Made by a program: the position numbers and the translations under genes. From a virus: DNA of 64,000 bases. Below the pieces are notes generated by a model that saw nothing but the letters and a program-made list of their open reading frames with translations, had not been told where the DNA came from and ran no database searches. This document shows, in pieces, positions 44,401 to 54,850 of the stretch. Within the stretch, counting starts at the first letter, position 1. Each line of letters starts with the position of its first letter. Location of the stretch: IMG/VR virus record IMGVR_UViG_3300046777_002658, positions 1 to 64,000 of that record; one strand, given 5' to 3'.

Positions 44401-47400
44401 TACAGCAATCAAGGTGGTATTTATAAAGCAGAAGGTGGAGCAGCGACTATTCGTCATGCTGAATCAATGCTGGGAACTATGAGAGGTATAGGTATTCTCA
44501 GAAGGAGTGAGTATAGAGACAGATCTTTAGCTGCTTATATTGCTGTTGGTCTGTCTGATGAACAAGCAAGAAGGAGAACAGAAGAGCAAGAAAAAGAAGT
44601 ATTCAAATTACAAGAGTTGTCTGGTAATAGTTCAAGCAACCTGTTCTTCTTTCCTTATAGAGTCACAGAGCAAATCTCTGGACGATTAAAGAACCTACAG
44701 AGCGGTAGACCTCTAGAAGCTGCTTCTGCTAGATTTGCTACCTATGCCCATACTTTAGGAGTTGTTGGTAACGACAGTTATAGTGATTTATCTAATATGT
44801 TGTCTGGTAACATCTTTACAAGCCTACCAGAACATCAATATAAGTATCTGCAACAGTTAATTATAGACCACGGCAGTTATGAAAATGTTTTAAATTATAT
44901 TCGTACTAATATTCATGGTGATTCTTTAAGTCTAGTCAGAGGTTTACTTGGAGGATCAGCGCCTAAAAGAGTTTTACAGAGCATGGGTATCTCAACAATG
45001 TCTGACTTTGCTTATGTAAACTCAGAGTATAAGGACGCAGATAAAAACTCTTTAGAGTATGCTTACTTGCACAAAACCTCTATGAGTTTTGATACTACCC
45101 AAATTCTTAGTAACGTCGAGTTTGCTGGTAAAGTAGCCAGAACTTTAACTAAAGGTGTAACCTTCCTTGCTAAAGATACTCTTATAGATAATGTTAGTTT
45201 AAACAAACATCTGCAAGATAAGGTTCTAGAAGATATTGCAGCCATTGACTCAACTATCACTGGTAGTTTTAAAGAGCAGTTGCAAAAGTTGGATAAGGGG
45301 CAACTAAAAGATCTAGAAAAACTAGTTGCGCTGAAGTATAACACTGTCCAGTTTAAAGCCTCCAAAGGTCTGTTCTTCTTTAAGAAAGGTGTTCACTCAG
45401 CAGCAGAAGGCAGCAGCATAGAGGAAAGGCTGCATAGCAAAAGGCTGATAGGTGAGTTTCAAGAGACTAAAGGAACTTTTACTATTAATGGTTTTTACCA
45501 GTATGAAAGTATGGGCGGTCAAGAAAAGGCTGCTAAACTAATATCCTTTAAACTACCAGCTACCAGTCAAAGAATATATGGTGGTGTGACTGTTTTGCAC
45601 GAACAACCGAGAGTTTATTTTAGTGGTTCCTCTACTCTAAACCTAGAAATGGAGACCTCAACCATCGGTAGAGATAGTTCTGGTAGGAGACCAGGTAGCG
45701 ATACTAATAAAGGACCAAACTTATATCTTGCTGGAGACTTGTTTGACTTCTTAGACAAGTACAGTGGAACAAATAAAAACCTACTGCCTGACAGAGTTAA
45801 AGATCAAAAGATTTATTCAGTTATCTCCCCATCCCAGATTAAAGGTTTTAATTTTGAGCAAGGGTTGATGCTAATAGAGCAGAGACATGGTAATAGGTTT
45901 TTAGACCTAATAGAAAGTGATAGAGGTGGCAGAGCTGTCGCAGAAGGTCTAGCCTTGATGATGCTACAGTCTAAGGATAGCAATGAAGTGACCATCTCTG
46001 AGCTGCTTGGTCAAAGTTTAATTGATGAGGGTGGGGACAGAAAATCAGTAGGCTACTCTTTTCTTATGAAGCCTGGTGGAAAAGCTGTTGGTAAGAAACT
46101 ACCAGAGAAGGATAACAACCCAACAATCTCTTCTGCTTTACAAGGCAGCTTTCTTCTGTATGACCAGTTTGGATCTTTGGCTTTACCAGAGTTTTTGAAT
46201 AGTAACATGACTATAAGCCAAGCTCTCACTAAAACTGTAGCCCTAGCTCTTGGTACTGGTAATGATTCAGAGAAAGCAAGGCTGCACTTGAAGAATAGAA
46301 GTGCTGAAATCTTTAGGCAAGTTCAAAGAAAAAGTGATAAGGAATTAGGTGTTTTAGACCCTTCTAGATATATCTTCAGTGATGGGTTTGATAGTAGGTC
46401 AGCGAGCGTTCTGGCTTATCTAGTAAAAGCTGGGCAAGATTTGTTAGGTAAAGTTGATACAAATGCTAGGTTATCAGGCAACTCTATCAGTGAGGTAAAC
46501 CCTGCTTACTTTATGGGTACTGAAAATAGAAGAAGGTATCTAGGTGAAGTAGCAGGAGAAGACTCTAAAACCAGAAGAGCAATGTTAGCTTCTGTTAGAA
46601 GAGTGGCTGCTGGCTTAGGAGTACATCTACCAGCGCCAGAAGAAATTAATAATGCCAACGATGCTGAAAGAGGCATACTTGAAAGAAGACTAGAATACGG
46701 TCTTTCTCAAGTTAATGCTATGCTGCGCTTGAATAGATTCTTGGAGTTTGGTATGGAACAACTACCAAGCAAAGTATCTGTGGCAGTTGGTATGCAGAAC
46801 ATGACTAAACTAGAAGGTCAGTATGCCTTAGAACTATCTCAGCGGGAGTTAGGTTTGTTTACCAACACTTTGCAAGAGAAGCAAGATGTTTTGACCATTC
46901 AAAAGGCTGTTCTTTTACTAGGTAGTTTAATGGAAGGACATCTGCCAGACCCCTATAAAGCTTCTAAACTGTACAGTTTAAAAGTTACTAATCTTGCTTC
47001 TGCTAATGAAGAGGCAGGGTTTAGTAAAAGTTTACACTTCTCAACTAAATTCCTGAGTAACTTTAGTAGAGTAGCAGAGAAGACCTTGCCAACAGTTGTA
47101 AAAGGAAAAAGAGGATTTAGCACTCCCTTAGCGGAAGATGCTGTTCTAGCTTATATGTTTGGTGCAGATGCCACTAATGCTAACAACTTAGTAGATAAGA
47201 TGGGTTTAGTAAGAAGTCAAGTTAGCGGGATGGTGTTACCTTCAGCTCAAGATGCCGAGTTTGGTGTAGACCACAGAAGAAGATTGTTAGAGCAGACTAT
47301 CCTCAGCGAACTAAAGATTGATCCAGAGCAAAGAAAAGCAATCCAAAACGAAGTTATAGGAATTATAAAAGACTTTGAGCCTACAACTCGACTAAAGGCT

Positions 47401-50400
47401 ATTAGAGGTAGCAACCCTGGTAGACAAGACTTTATTAATAGAAACCTTAGAAACGTTATTATAGAGCGTGCAGAAAGAACTTTGCAAAAAGGTGAGAAGC
47501 TCATAGCTCCAGTCTCTTACTACGAAGACTTTTTCTACAATTTAACAAGAGGATTAGTTGATAAAGAGCCAGCAGTTTTAAAAGAGTTTTCTGACCCAGA
47601 CACACAAAAAGTTGCTACTTACCTAACAGACGACTTGCTTAGAGCAAGTGGTGTATATAAGCATTACCAAGGAGAACTAAATGAGAGAATCAGAGCTTCT
47701 CAAACAACTGGTACTGGGCTAGAGTATATCAGCTACGGTCTAGAAGTTTTGAGAAGTGTAAGCAGTAAGTTCTTGAGCGGAACTGAACCAGAGAAAAAGA
47801 AAGCTCAAAGCTTGTATGACTCTATAACCAAAACCCAAAGGTTGGTTCTGCCAGTGCTGACTGGTTATGGAATGAAAGAAGGTCGCTACGAAGTCAGCTA
47901 TGCTTCTACAAGAACTGAAAGCCCCAACCAGGGTTTGCTGTTAGGGTTAGACCTAATGCAGAAACTTTCTTTGGTATTCCAAGGTGAAAGCCACGCTGCG
48001 CTGGATACACAAGTTGCTTTGGTAAGACAACTAGACGCTACAAAAGGCATCTTACAGAAGCTTAGGTCTGGAGGAAAAGTAGAGTTAGATGACTATGAAC
48101 TAACTCAGTACCGCAGACTAGAGTTTTTAATGAGAGAATCTGTTGAAACCACTGCTCAACTGTTAAATAATCAAGAGACTATCAGACAAGCCGGGAATGA
48201 CAGACTGAAGTTATCAGGTATTAGTGCGATCGCTATGTCAAGCTTGTTATTAGCTGATGATGAAGTTGGCTTTGGCTCAAGATTTGATGAAGTGACTTCT
48301 ACAGGTGATAGATCTAAGTTTGGGTTAAGAGGGCAGATTGGTAGAATGCACAGAGAGCTTGTTAGTCGAGCTAATCAGGTGTCAAATGCTCAAAGAGAGC
48401 TTGACAATATGTCAATCCAATTAGCAAAAGAAACTGGGACTGGGATAAGTGGTAGAGAAGTAGAGCTTTTAGTAGGTACAGAGCACAGGAAGATGAGCTC
48501 TTTAATCAATGAATGGAAAGACAACCAAAGAAAACTAAAAACCGTTGAGAGGCTTGCTGCTTCAGCCAGACAAAACAGAAGTTTAACACAACGTGAAGCT
48601 CAAGAGATAGAACAACTTGGGGCTACAGATAAACAAGCGGGAAACCGTCTTGTAAAAATCAACTCCTATGTAACTAAAAAGCTTTTAAAGGCATTTGGTT
48701 TAGTCTACAGAAAAATAAGAGAAGCACCAGAAGTAGAAGGTGAAAGATATAATTTAGTCGAAGTAACCAAAACTAGACCTCTTATTATAGGAGGAGAGGT
48801 AGAGTCTTACGCTAAAGACGGCAGTAGAATTAAACGCTATAAAGAGTATGGAGACTTAGAAGTTGGCTTAAAGGATTCTAATCATATTATAGCCTTCAGT
48901 GATATTGATGAATTTGAGAAAATAGCCACAGGTAAATTAAGAAAAGAAGGTATTGCTATTGGAAAAAGAATAAAAGCTCAAGAATCTTATATACAAAAAC
49001 TAGAGACTAAACTTAGAGAAGCTCCTTTTATACTAGCTAATAAGCAAAGTGAACTTGAGTTATATTTACAAGACACAGCAACCAAACTAAACAACCTTAA
49101 GTCAGCCTTTTTAAAAGAAGAGTTAAAACCTAATCAATTAATAGCTGTTACAGACTTAAGACCATTAATATCCTCAGACAACAGAGTTGATTTCTTAGAG
49201 TTTGCTAACGAGTATATCTTGAAGCTCTTAATGTCTGATAATACTAAGGCTACCTCCAAAGAATATGAGAAAGACAGAATATTAAGAGAGAAGCTAAAAA
49301 CTATTCCTTTGTTTGAGAGGCTTTTAGCTGCAAAAAGAAGAGATGCAAAAGCCTCAGCCAGAGCAAATTTTAATCTTATTGAAGGTGTTTACTATAATGA
49401 TGCTACTAACGTTAGACAAGGTAGCCCTTCTGGGGCTTCTGTACCAGCTGATAGTGGGACAAGATTTGTTAGTATAGTTCCTGTAGAGACAGAACTGGCT
49501 GGTAGAGCCGAGGCAACAAAAACTTTTATAACTCCTGCCCAGCAGCAATCTAGTACAGTAATGCTGGTAGCTGCTTTAGGGCAACATTATACGCAATTAG
49601 GGGATAATGACGGTGACAGTTTCCAAGGTGCTGTTACTCAGTTAGCAAGCATAACAAGACTAATCCAGCAGCAGCAAGAGAAGATTCAAAAGTTAGCTGC
49701 TTCTAAGAAAGACTATTCACATGATGTTTCTTTATCTGATGAGCAGATAGAACACTTTAACAATCTTAATGAAAAAGCTGTCAGAGCAGAGTTAGCAGAG
49801 TTAGAGGTCCACAGAGATGTGTTGCTAAAAGCTTATCAAGAGAAGAAGTCTAATGCTAGTGCTAAAGCTGCTGAAGGAATGAGAAGGTTTACTGCTACCT
49901 ATACAGCAGTGCCAGAAGAAATGATGGGACCCAGCGGAGTTCTAAGAGATGAGCAACATCAACCACTAGTTAAGCAATATAGAGACACCTTAGATGGTGT
50001 TTATGGAAATACTAAACACGCTGTAGATGCTATTGGAAATTTAAATGCTGACGTGTTATCTAAATTAGAGTTAACACAATCTGGTACTGGCTTTAGGGTT
50101 GATAATCTTACTGATTTAAATTTAACACAAGAACAGCAAGATGGGGTTAGAGCCGAAATTGATTGGTATAACCAACAGTTTGGTAGAGACCATCAAGACC
50201 AACAATCCTTTAAAGAAGCTATCATCATCCAGCAAGCTACTAAAGCTAACGTTAACGCTGCTGTGAGCAACGTTAGTAACAAACAAATTCCAGCTGCTTT
50301 AGGGTCAATAGTTGATGACCAAAGACTAACAGAACTACAGTCAATTCTTGGTGCTTCTGGTTCAGGTTTGTTGGGTACTACATATAATACTGTAGTTCCT

Positions 50401-53187
50401 TTAGTAGCCCTAAAGATGGGTGAGTTGACAGCTCAACAAACTTTAAAAGGTGAGCAAGGTAGGTTCTACAGAATGTCACTGGCTGCCGGTCTTACAAAGG
50501 AAATAGCCAAGGTTGAGAAAGAATTAGTTCTTGACCGCCAAAATAAAACACTACTAGCTATAAAAAACGAACTAGAAGCAAAAAGAAATACCTACTTTTT
50601 CTCTACTGAGTCTATGGCTACCAAGCTAAGACTACAAGAAGGTAAAAAACAGGTTGAAGTGGCTATGAGATTTGTTATCACCACTCAACAGTTCTTAAGA
50701 GACGCTGGTATCAAACCCAAAGAAGATAAAAGTAGTGCTGTTAAAACTACAATCCTAGAAGAAGCTGATAACTTTACTCTGTCAGGTAGTGACTTAGAAA
50801 AGTATGGCATCAGAGTAGATGAAGGAGAAACTAGCGTCCGAGGTTTGACAAACATTTTTAATAGACTTACTGGTGAAGACGTAGCGGTAAGAAATAACAG
50901 AGAAAATATTCTAACCAGATTCTTAGGAGACAAGGTTGGTAATAATCTAGATATTTACCTTGATGGGGAAGACAGACCGGACGGAGATATATCTAATAAG
51001 CAAATTAGAGCCTTCACAGCCTTAAAACTGATGACAGAATATGTCTCTGGTAGGTTTGAAGATACCTCTTCAATGATTGCTGGAAGCGTATTTTCAGGCG
51101 TTTTAAGCTCTCTAAGAACTAATAAGAAGTATAGTAGTTTGTCGGATGACGAGTTTATACCTAAACTGATTGCTAACCTGACTAGTAGTTTTCAATCTGA
51201 GTATATTCTCAAGAACACAATAGAAATAGAAAACCAATTATCTTTTGCCAGCACAGGTAAAGAGATACTAAACTTTTATGGAATAGAAGCTGACGGAAGT
51301 TTAAACAGAACTGCCATAGATAGTATTGTTGATAAAAAGAGAGCTTCTCTTTCTGGTGAGGATAAGTACACAGGAGAAGAGTTAGACAAGTTAGAGAAGT
51401 ATTTAAAGGGCTATAGAGATGAACAACTAGACCGACAGCAGGCTATTGCAGAAGCAACAGTTAGAAAAGGGCTGACAGATGACTTCAAAATATTTGAGGC
51501 TGCTTTAGCAACCAGTATCAACAAAACACTAGAGTATGACCAGCAAAGACTAGAGAATCAAATAGTAGAACTAAAAAGTCTGCATTCTACGCTAGGTCAA
51601 ATAAGAGAAGGTGGAGTTCCAAATGACCTAGAACAAAACTTAAATCTTTATACAACTGCTTTTGCTAACCAACTAGGAGCTGGCAAGATTGACTCTACTA
51701 TGTGGTCTGGCTTCTTTGCTGAGTCGTTACCAGAAGTCGCTAGGTTAGCCAAAGAGCATGGTGACGGTTCTGAGTCATCATATAAAGCCTTCTTTTCTTT
51801 ACTGGGTCTTGAAGGCACATCTATACAGGGAGATTTAACAGATAGTAATAGTAAGGAAGTCAACAATAAAGTTTTGGCAGCAGCAGTCAGTCAAGGTATG
51901 ACACCAGCAGACAAGCTAGAGCTGGCCAAAGAGTACACAAGGTTTATGGGTGGCAATGTTGACTCTACAGCTTTACAAGTCGAGCTTGATAGCCTGGATA
52001 AAGAAGGTAGATACTTATCAAAGGATGCTGAAAGAGTATTGCTACAGCAGTCAGGTCTGTCTGTCAAAGCAGCTGAGACCTTTGCTGCTGGTATAGACAC
52101 AATTAGAAACCTCTCAGAAACAGCTTCCGCTGCTGAGTATGCTGCCAGCCAGAGTGCTTTTAACTATACTAAAGCTGACTTAAACTTACAATACACAAAT
52201 TTGATAGCTCAACAAGTAGAAACTGCTAATAATACAGACATATCACTAGAAGAGAGGGAAAGGCTAAACGTTGAGTACGAAGCTACTAAAAATCATATAG
52301 AAACTCAGATGTTACAAGCTCAACAGGCTGTCAGAACAGGTGAAGTGGTTAATAGTCTTAAAGAAAGAAGAGCAGTTTTAAATGACACCGTTAACCAACT
52401 GCAGGCATCTCTTAACCAAACTGTTGAGGCTACTATCAAAAAGTCTCAGGAGGATTATGTCACCAAAACTACTAAAGAACTGACAAGAGTTAACGCTGCT
52501 TCTGAAGCAGTTAGCATATTTACTATTCCTATTCTGTTTGCTCTAATGCAAGGTAAGTCATCAGCTTCAGAGCAGGTTATACAAGGGGTAACAGATACTG
52601 CTCAAGCTTACCTTGGCTCTAGTTTTGCTCCTGGGCACAACTTAGAAAAAACAGCTGAGAAAATGAGAGAAGCCAGAATAAGAAGTAGCTTAAATATGAG
52701 CGGTAGCAGCACAGCATCCTTACTAGGAGCTACAGCTTTTGAAGCTATTTTTAACGCTAGTTCTGTTATCTCTAATAAAGCAGTACAAGCTATATCTGAT
52801 AAGATCGGTGGTTTTGCTGCTACACCAGGAGGTAGATTTGCTGGAGAGTTGATTGGTGGTGTCTTGGGCATAAGTTTAGCTGGTCTTGTTACTAACAGAA
52901 AAGCTGGTCTACCAGGAGAAAAAACAACAGAGCAAGATGTTGCTGACAGAATTATTGAAGGTATTAAGCAGTCAGCTCAAGCTGCTTCTGCTAGATACAG
53001 TGAAATGATTATTGCTAAAGCAAGTGTTGAAGTGGAGGGAGAGGATAATGCTAGTGTTGAAAGTCATTTAATAACGTCAGATTATCGAGAGGATGGTCAC
53101 TTATCTATTATGGAGAAAGACGAGCTTACTGGAGTAACTGCTAGAACTTATGAAGGTGACCAAATACAAACTTGGATGGAGGGCTAA
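41425..53187 (+). CDS. Giant virion-type protein with PLD domain and DNDGD motif
   Basis: 3920 residues, about 430 kDa. Near the N-terminus lie two phospholipase-D half-sites: HAK (H246, K248) with TQN (N280) and HSK (H502, K504) with SAN (N532), each followed by an acidic ...E patch (NTSEEMLVL; NNIETGLIL). This is the PLD-superfamily HxK...(S/T)xN pattern. The middle and end are long, helical and Gln/Glu/Lys-rich. LGDNDGDSFQ near residue 2727 resembles the DxDGD metal motif of two-barrel RNA polymerases, or a calcium loop. Hydrophobic segments occur near the C-terminus (AVSIFTIPILFALM; GELIGGVLGISLAGLV). It precedes tail genes and may be a tape measure or an ejected enzyme. The reading frame is uninterrupted. 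Confidence 0.75.
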   Translation: MEENSNLLDNNNDYDDYSEELYNNNTLTEAPTEQEIRENPFRSLIEYNINHGGGINKFFDSSDYNQSDPFKAAANLSISFNQKMLGVEARTQREYLEFAVQVQADRLSSAIGSYEADMQRATGHNLAGERVETYKSPNGFLTRPTQYDTYSLFSNQEAREMGLRLSMYQLPETNTVVGISQRSRSSTEIVTQSFLNSDQSRRDLSSTNSQRSMRVLVGNEVASNILNRNENINVYGVGMPQGANLHAKVGYLYTNNSLETDYKDTLRNQKAQTAFISTQNITSALPKANTSEEMLVLSRGDIYRSNNQNPLTYRDSILDEREEIRNRLIDQLKGVTDAIASLAKSQQRQVEKSFRESVKQVTKDNITSLESMRAGANSSVFVNEDILIEIKNKVKDAAEKSSTKKVVLSIQYLENIFLDNSSNSSSRYDNDVRIPMLNALELLSKQGRLSLATSSVSFAPDQGLFNILDKFHSNEITGYSKTVLKTLLDNNSFSILPTSFAHSKTFAIFDMPESRPDLNKLKLDSFGISSANFTRNAFENNIETGLILDRDSLRGLTDREQQDITNYYYYGVSNFNRLRAQGSFVESRGNAEQTEKLIGILTSMGGQESRERVSGSPFVFSRRYDINRGVELSGLDIQIRGLGQGAKGYSFSVTVGQEYGQNGYEPIVYLSKNNRVINGMIYKNDSSQALQLYNGEYLAPGETRQFSALEVVAGLVDTLRHTTLFEASRGSLQTAIKSMTTATRLQGLSRVLGNLLFEQAQLKNYMSWLDSQGSGFTDVMTNLHQRDAGARGWLNNILNDGKDQNIATKTLASLAERLSIPLSQSSLGTEVASRLPERTAQILDILNKEIGGDRRDVATTTAGMVKALDRLLMNSLDNSQTATLYTDLLRMIVQQDAVANDIYERSQQRAKQELFSQMTSAFMQPHELRYSFGQALYKRPVFSINNDLSKLARSQNTLGLLLSPHGLRHGESLGDTYIRAIADSVRFTERDLYSNQGGIYKAEGGAATIRHAESMLGTMRGIGILRRSEYRDRSLAAYIAVGLSDEQARRRTEEQEKEVFKLQELSGNSSSNLFFFPYRVTEQISGRLKNLQSGRPLEAASARFATYAHTLGVVGNDSYSDLSNMLSGNIFTSLPEHQYKYLQQLIIDHGSYENVLNYIRTNIHGDSLSLVRGLLGGSAPKRVLQSMGISTMSDFAYVNSEYKDADKNSLEYAYLHKTSMSFDTTQILSNVEFAGKVARTLTKGVTFLAKDTLIDNVSLNKHLQDKVLEDIAAIDSTITGSFKEQLQKLDKGQLKDLEKLVALKYNTVQFKASKGLFFFKKGVHSAAEGSSIEERLHSKRLIGEFQETKGTFTINGFYQYESMGGQEKAAKLISFKLPATSQRIYGGVTVLHEQPRVYFSGSSTLNLEMETSTIGRDSSGRRPGSDTNKGPNLYLAGDLFDFLDKYSGTNKNLLPDRVKDQKIYSVISPSQIKGFNFEQGLMLIEQRHGNRFLDLIESDRGGRAVAEGLALMMLQSKDSNEVTISELLGQSLIDEGGDRKSVGYSFLMKPGGKAVGKKLPEKDNNPTISSALQGSFLLYDQFGSLALPEFLNSNMTISQALTKTVALALGTGNDSEKARLHLKNRSAEIFRQVQRKSDKELGVLDPSRYIFSDGFDSRSASVLAYLVKAGQDLLGKVDTNARLSGNSISEVNPAYFMGTENRRRYLGEVAGEDSKTRRAMLASVRRVAAGLGVHLPAPEEINNANDAERGILERRLEYGLSQVNAMLRLNRFLEFGMEQLPSKVSVAVGMQNMTKLEGQYALELSQRELGLFTNTLQEKQDVLTIQKAVLLLGSLMEGHLPDPYKASKLYSLKVTNLASANEEAGFSKSLHFSTKFLSNFSRVAEKTLPTVVKGKRGFSTPLAEDAVLAYMFGADATNANNLVDKMGLVRSQVSGMVLPSAQDAEFGVDHRRRLLEQTILSELKIDPEQRKAIQNEVIGIIKDFEPTTRLKAIRGSNPGRQDFINRNLRNVIIERAERTLQKGEKLIAPVSYYEDFFYNLTRGLVDKEPAVLKEFSDPDTQKVATYLTDDLLRASGVYKHYQGELNERIRASQTTGTGLEYISYGLEVLRSVSSKFLSGTEPEKKKAQSLYDSITKTQRLVLPVLTGYGMKEGRYEVSYASTRTESPNQGLLLGLDLMQKLSLVFQGESHAALDTQVALVRQLDATKGILQKLRSGGKVELDDYELTQYRRLEFLMRESVETTAQLLNNQETIRQAGNDRLKLSGISAIAMSSLLLADDEVGFGSRFDEVTSTGDRSKFGLRGQIGRMHRELVSRANQVSNAQRELDNMSIQLAKETGTGISGREVELLVGTEHRKMSSLINEWKDNQRKLKTVERLAASARQNRSLTQREAQEIEQLGATDKQAGNRLVKINSYVTKKLLKAFGLVYRKIREAPEVEGERYNLVEVTKTRPLIIGGEVESYAKDGSRIKRYKEYGDLEVGLKDSNHIIAFSDIDEFEKIATGKLRKEGIAIGKRIKAQESYIQKLETKLREAPFILANKQSELELYLQDTATKLNNLKSAFLKEELKPNQLIAVTDLRPLISSDNRVDFLEFANEYILKLLMSDNTKATSKEYEKDRILREKLKTIPLFERLLAAKRRDAKASARANFNLIEGVYYNDATNVRQGSPSGASVPADSGTRFVSIVPVETELAGRAEATKTFITPAQQQSSTVMLVAALGQHYTQLGDNDGDSFQGAVTQLASITRLIQQQQEKIQKLAASKKDYSHDVSLSDEQIEHFNNLNEKAVRAELAELEVHRDVLLKAYQEKKSNASAKAAEGMRRFTATYTAVPEEMMGPSGVLRDEQHQPLVKQYRDTLDGVYGNTKHAVDAIGNLNADVLSKLELTQSGTGFRVDNLTDLNLTQEQQDGVRAEIDWYNQQFGRDHQDQQSFKEAIIIQQATKANVNAAVSNVSNKQIPAALGSIVDDQRLTELQSILGASGSGLLGTTYNTVVPLVALKMGELTAQQTLKGEQGRFYRMSLAAGLTKEIAKVEKELVLDRQNKTLLAIKNELEAKRNTYFFSTESMATKLRLQEGKKQVEVAMRFVITTQQFLRDAGIKPKEDKSSAVKTTILEEADNFTLSGSDLEKYGIRVDEGETSVRGLTNIFNRLTGEDVAVRNNRENILTRFLGDKVGNNLDIYLDGEDRPDGDISNKQIRAFTALKLMTEYVSGRFEDTSSMIAGSVFSGVLSSLRTNKKYSSLSDDEFIPKLIANLTSSFQSEYILKNTIEIENQLSFASTGKEILNFYGIEADGSLNRTAIDSIVDKKRASLSGEDKYTGEELDKLEKYLKGYRDEQLDRQQAIAEATVRKGLTDDFKIFEAALATSINKTLEYDQQRLENQIVELKSLHSTLGQIREGGVPNDLEQNLNLYTTAFANQLGAGKIDSTMWSGFFAESLPEVARLAKEHGDGSESSYKAFFSLLGLEGTSIQGDLTDSNSKEVNNKVLAAAVSQGMTPADKLELAKEYTRFMGGNVDSTALQVELDSLDKEGRYLSKDAERVLLQQSGLSVKAAETFAAGIDTIRNLSETASAAEYAASQSAFNYTKADLNLQYTNLIAQQVETANNTDISLEERERLNVEYEATKNHIETQMLQAQQAVRTGEVVNSLKERRAVLNDTVNQLQASLNQTVEATIKKSQEDYVTKTTKELTRVNAASEAVSIFTIPILFALMQGKSSASEQVIQGVTDTAQAYLGSSFAPGHNLEKTAEKMREARIRSSLNMSGSSTASLLGATAFEAIFNASSVISNKAVQAISDKIGGFAATPGGRFAGELIGGVLGISLAGLVTNRKAGLPGEKTTEQDVADRIIEGIKQSAQAASARYSEMIIAKASVEVEGEDNASVESHLITSDYREDGHLSIMEKDELTGVTARTYEGDQIQTWMEG

Positions 53188-53189
53188 AG

Positions 53190-53711
53190 ATGACTAGCGG
53201 GTCATTTGTGGAAAGTAACAGGTATAAAAAGATTTTAGCTCTAACAAGCAAGGCTAATTACTATGTTCTAGGATTTGGAAGATATACACCTTGGACTTTA
53301 GACTTAACGCCTCCTGTTGTATCAGGAGTAGAAACTAGCGTAGACGAATTATTTGGTTTTATTAGAGTTATACAAATTACTGGTGTTGCTAAAACAACTC
53401 AACAGCTATCTGATTTTAGTGTGAATGGTGATTATTATAAAAAATTACCAAATACTGTACAAGATTTATCTACTGCTAAGTGTAAAGAACTATGCTTTGA
53501 AGGAACTCTGACTCATTCTGAAATAACTCAACCTAGCTGGAGGTCATTGAGCTTACATGAGTCACCTACAGCTCTCACACTTACAGGATTTATTACTGCT
53601 ACTTTAGCAGGCTTATCTTTAACTTACCTAGCACACTTTAGACCTAGAACTAAAGAGAGTGGTGCAATAGAGACTATCCGATTGATACTTCCTATTGATG
53701 GAGGGCTGTAA
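53190..53711 (+). CDS. Hypothetical tail/baseplate protein (173 aa)
   Basis: I choose ATG 53190 because GGAGGG lies 9 nt upstream; a start at 53172 would lie inside the giant gene. Mostly beta-strand with a hydrophobic LTLTGFITATLAGLSLTYLA segment. The stop overlaps the next ATG by one base. Baseplate or tail role inferred from context. Confidence 0.6.
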   Translation: MTSGSFVESNRYKKILALTSKANYYVLGFGRYTPWTLDLTPPVVSGVETSVDELFGFIRVIQITGVAKTTQQLSDFSVNGDYYKKLPNTVQDLSTAKCKELCFEGTLTHSEITQPSWRSLSLHESPTALTLTGFITATLAGLSLTYLAHFRPRTKESGAIETIRLILPIDGGL

Positions 53712-54850
53712 TGGCACAACTATTTGGTTCTAATAACCCCTTAACAGCCCAACTAATAGCTCTAGCACTCCCAAAAAGTGATAGTAAAAAACCTAACAAA
53801 TCTACAGGTGCAGCATCCAGAGTCATAACGCCAGCTATTGTTGGTAATGACTTGGTTAATGCAAACGCTCGAAGAAATAAAAAAGACTCTTTTACAGTTG
53901 ATTATTACGTTGGGGAAAAAGAAGGTCAAGCAAATTATTTAAAGTTTACGTTTGCTTTGCTACCAGCTATAGATAATATTGTTAACTACTCAGCTTCTAG
54001 TCCATTCAGGGGTAATGAGAGCGTACCTGAAGTGAAGCCAGGTATTCCTATCAGAACTGCTATGAAGCATAGAAATACTGTTATTCCTGGTGGTACCAAC
54101 GTTATTCAGACAATTGGAATAGATAGTAAGTACATTGTTTTGGTAGGGGCTTTTGTTGGCACTGAAAAGTCAACTAGTGGAGATTCAGTTGGGGCTACTT
54201 TCTACGACACTATATACCAAAGAGCTGGAAACCCTAAAGGGCCGCTACCTGAGTATAGCTCTTACAAACAAGCAAAGTTTTTTAACGATGAAGTTGTAGA
54301 AAAAGGAGCTCCTGTTACTATAACTATTCAGACAGAGGGACAAAAACCTGATGATTCTATTAAGGTAACTGGTGTAATAGTAGACTTTAAGATTCAGGCT
54401 GTTAGGGAAGCTAAGACCTACTATGCTATGACTATTCTTTATACCAACAGTCTCAGAAATAAAACTAAAGATGCAGCTGCTACCACCACTGAGCCTACCA
54501 CCACTGCGCCTACCACCACTGCGCCTGCTCCCTCGTCAAACATTCCTACTAGTAATAACTCCACCAAAACCACAAAACTGAAAACACTACCGGCAGGCGA
54601 GGTTGGAAAGCAGCTAATTGGTAGAGAGTGGAACCAATACTTAGCTAGAACCGTAGGAGAGGTATATGATTTTTGGGGCGAAGCAGATGGTTCTCATCGT
54701 GAAAAACTAAGTAATGATATGTATACCTTCAGATACAAAAGAAAAGACAAGAGCGGGAACGTACTACGTCCTAACAAGGATAATATTATTGTTATTACTG
54801 TCGAGTTTAGCTCGGATAAAAATAGTTGGTTTGTGACTGATGCGTATTAA
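53711..54850 (+). CDS. Tail-region protein with Thr/Pro linker
   Basis: 379 residues. The N-terminal beta-rich domain (YLKFTFALLPAIDNIVNYSA) is joined by a linker of repeated TTT-(E/A)P units (about residues 257-275) to a smaller C-terminal domain (GKQLIGREWNQYLARTVGEV ... VEFSSDKNSWF). The end of the gene is followed by an imperfect 19-nt repeat of its last codons. Likely virion-associated. Confidence 0.6.
   Translation: MAQLFGSNNPLTAQLIALALPKSDSKKPNKSTGAASRVITPAIVGNDLVNANARRNKKDSFTVDYYVGEKEGQANYLKFTFALLPAIDNIVNYSASSPFRGNESVPEVKPGIPIRTAMKHRNTVIPGGTNVIQTIGIDSKYIVLVGAFVGTEKSTSGDSVGATFYDTIYQRAGNPKGPLPEYSSYKQAKFFNDEVVEKGAPVTITIQTEGQKPDDSIKVTGVIVDFKIQAVREAKTYYAMTILYTNSLRNKTKDAAATTTEPTTTAPTTTAPAPSSNIPTSNNSTKTTKLKTLPAGEVGKQLIGREWNQYLARTVGEVYDFWGEADGSHREKLSNDMYTFRYKRKDKSGNVLRPNKDNIIVITVEFSSDKNSWFVTDAY

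Noticed and set aside
49600-49625. Classical EF-hand at DNDGD in the giant protein
   Set aside because: The first acidic positions fit, but the expected Glu at loop position 12 is missing and no paired EF-hand is visible; kept only as an alternative.
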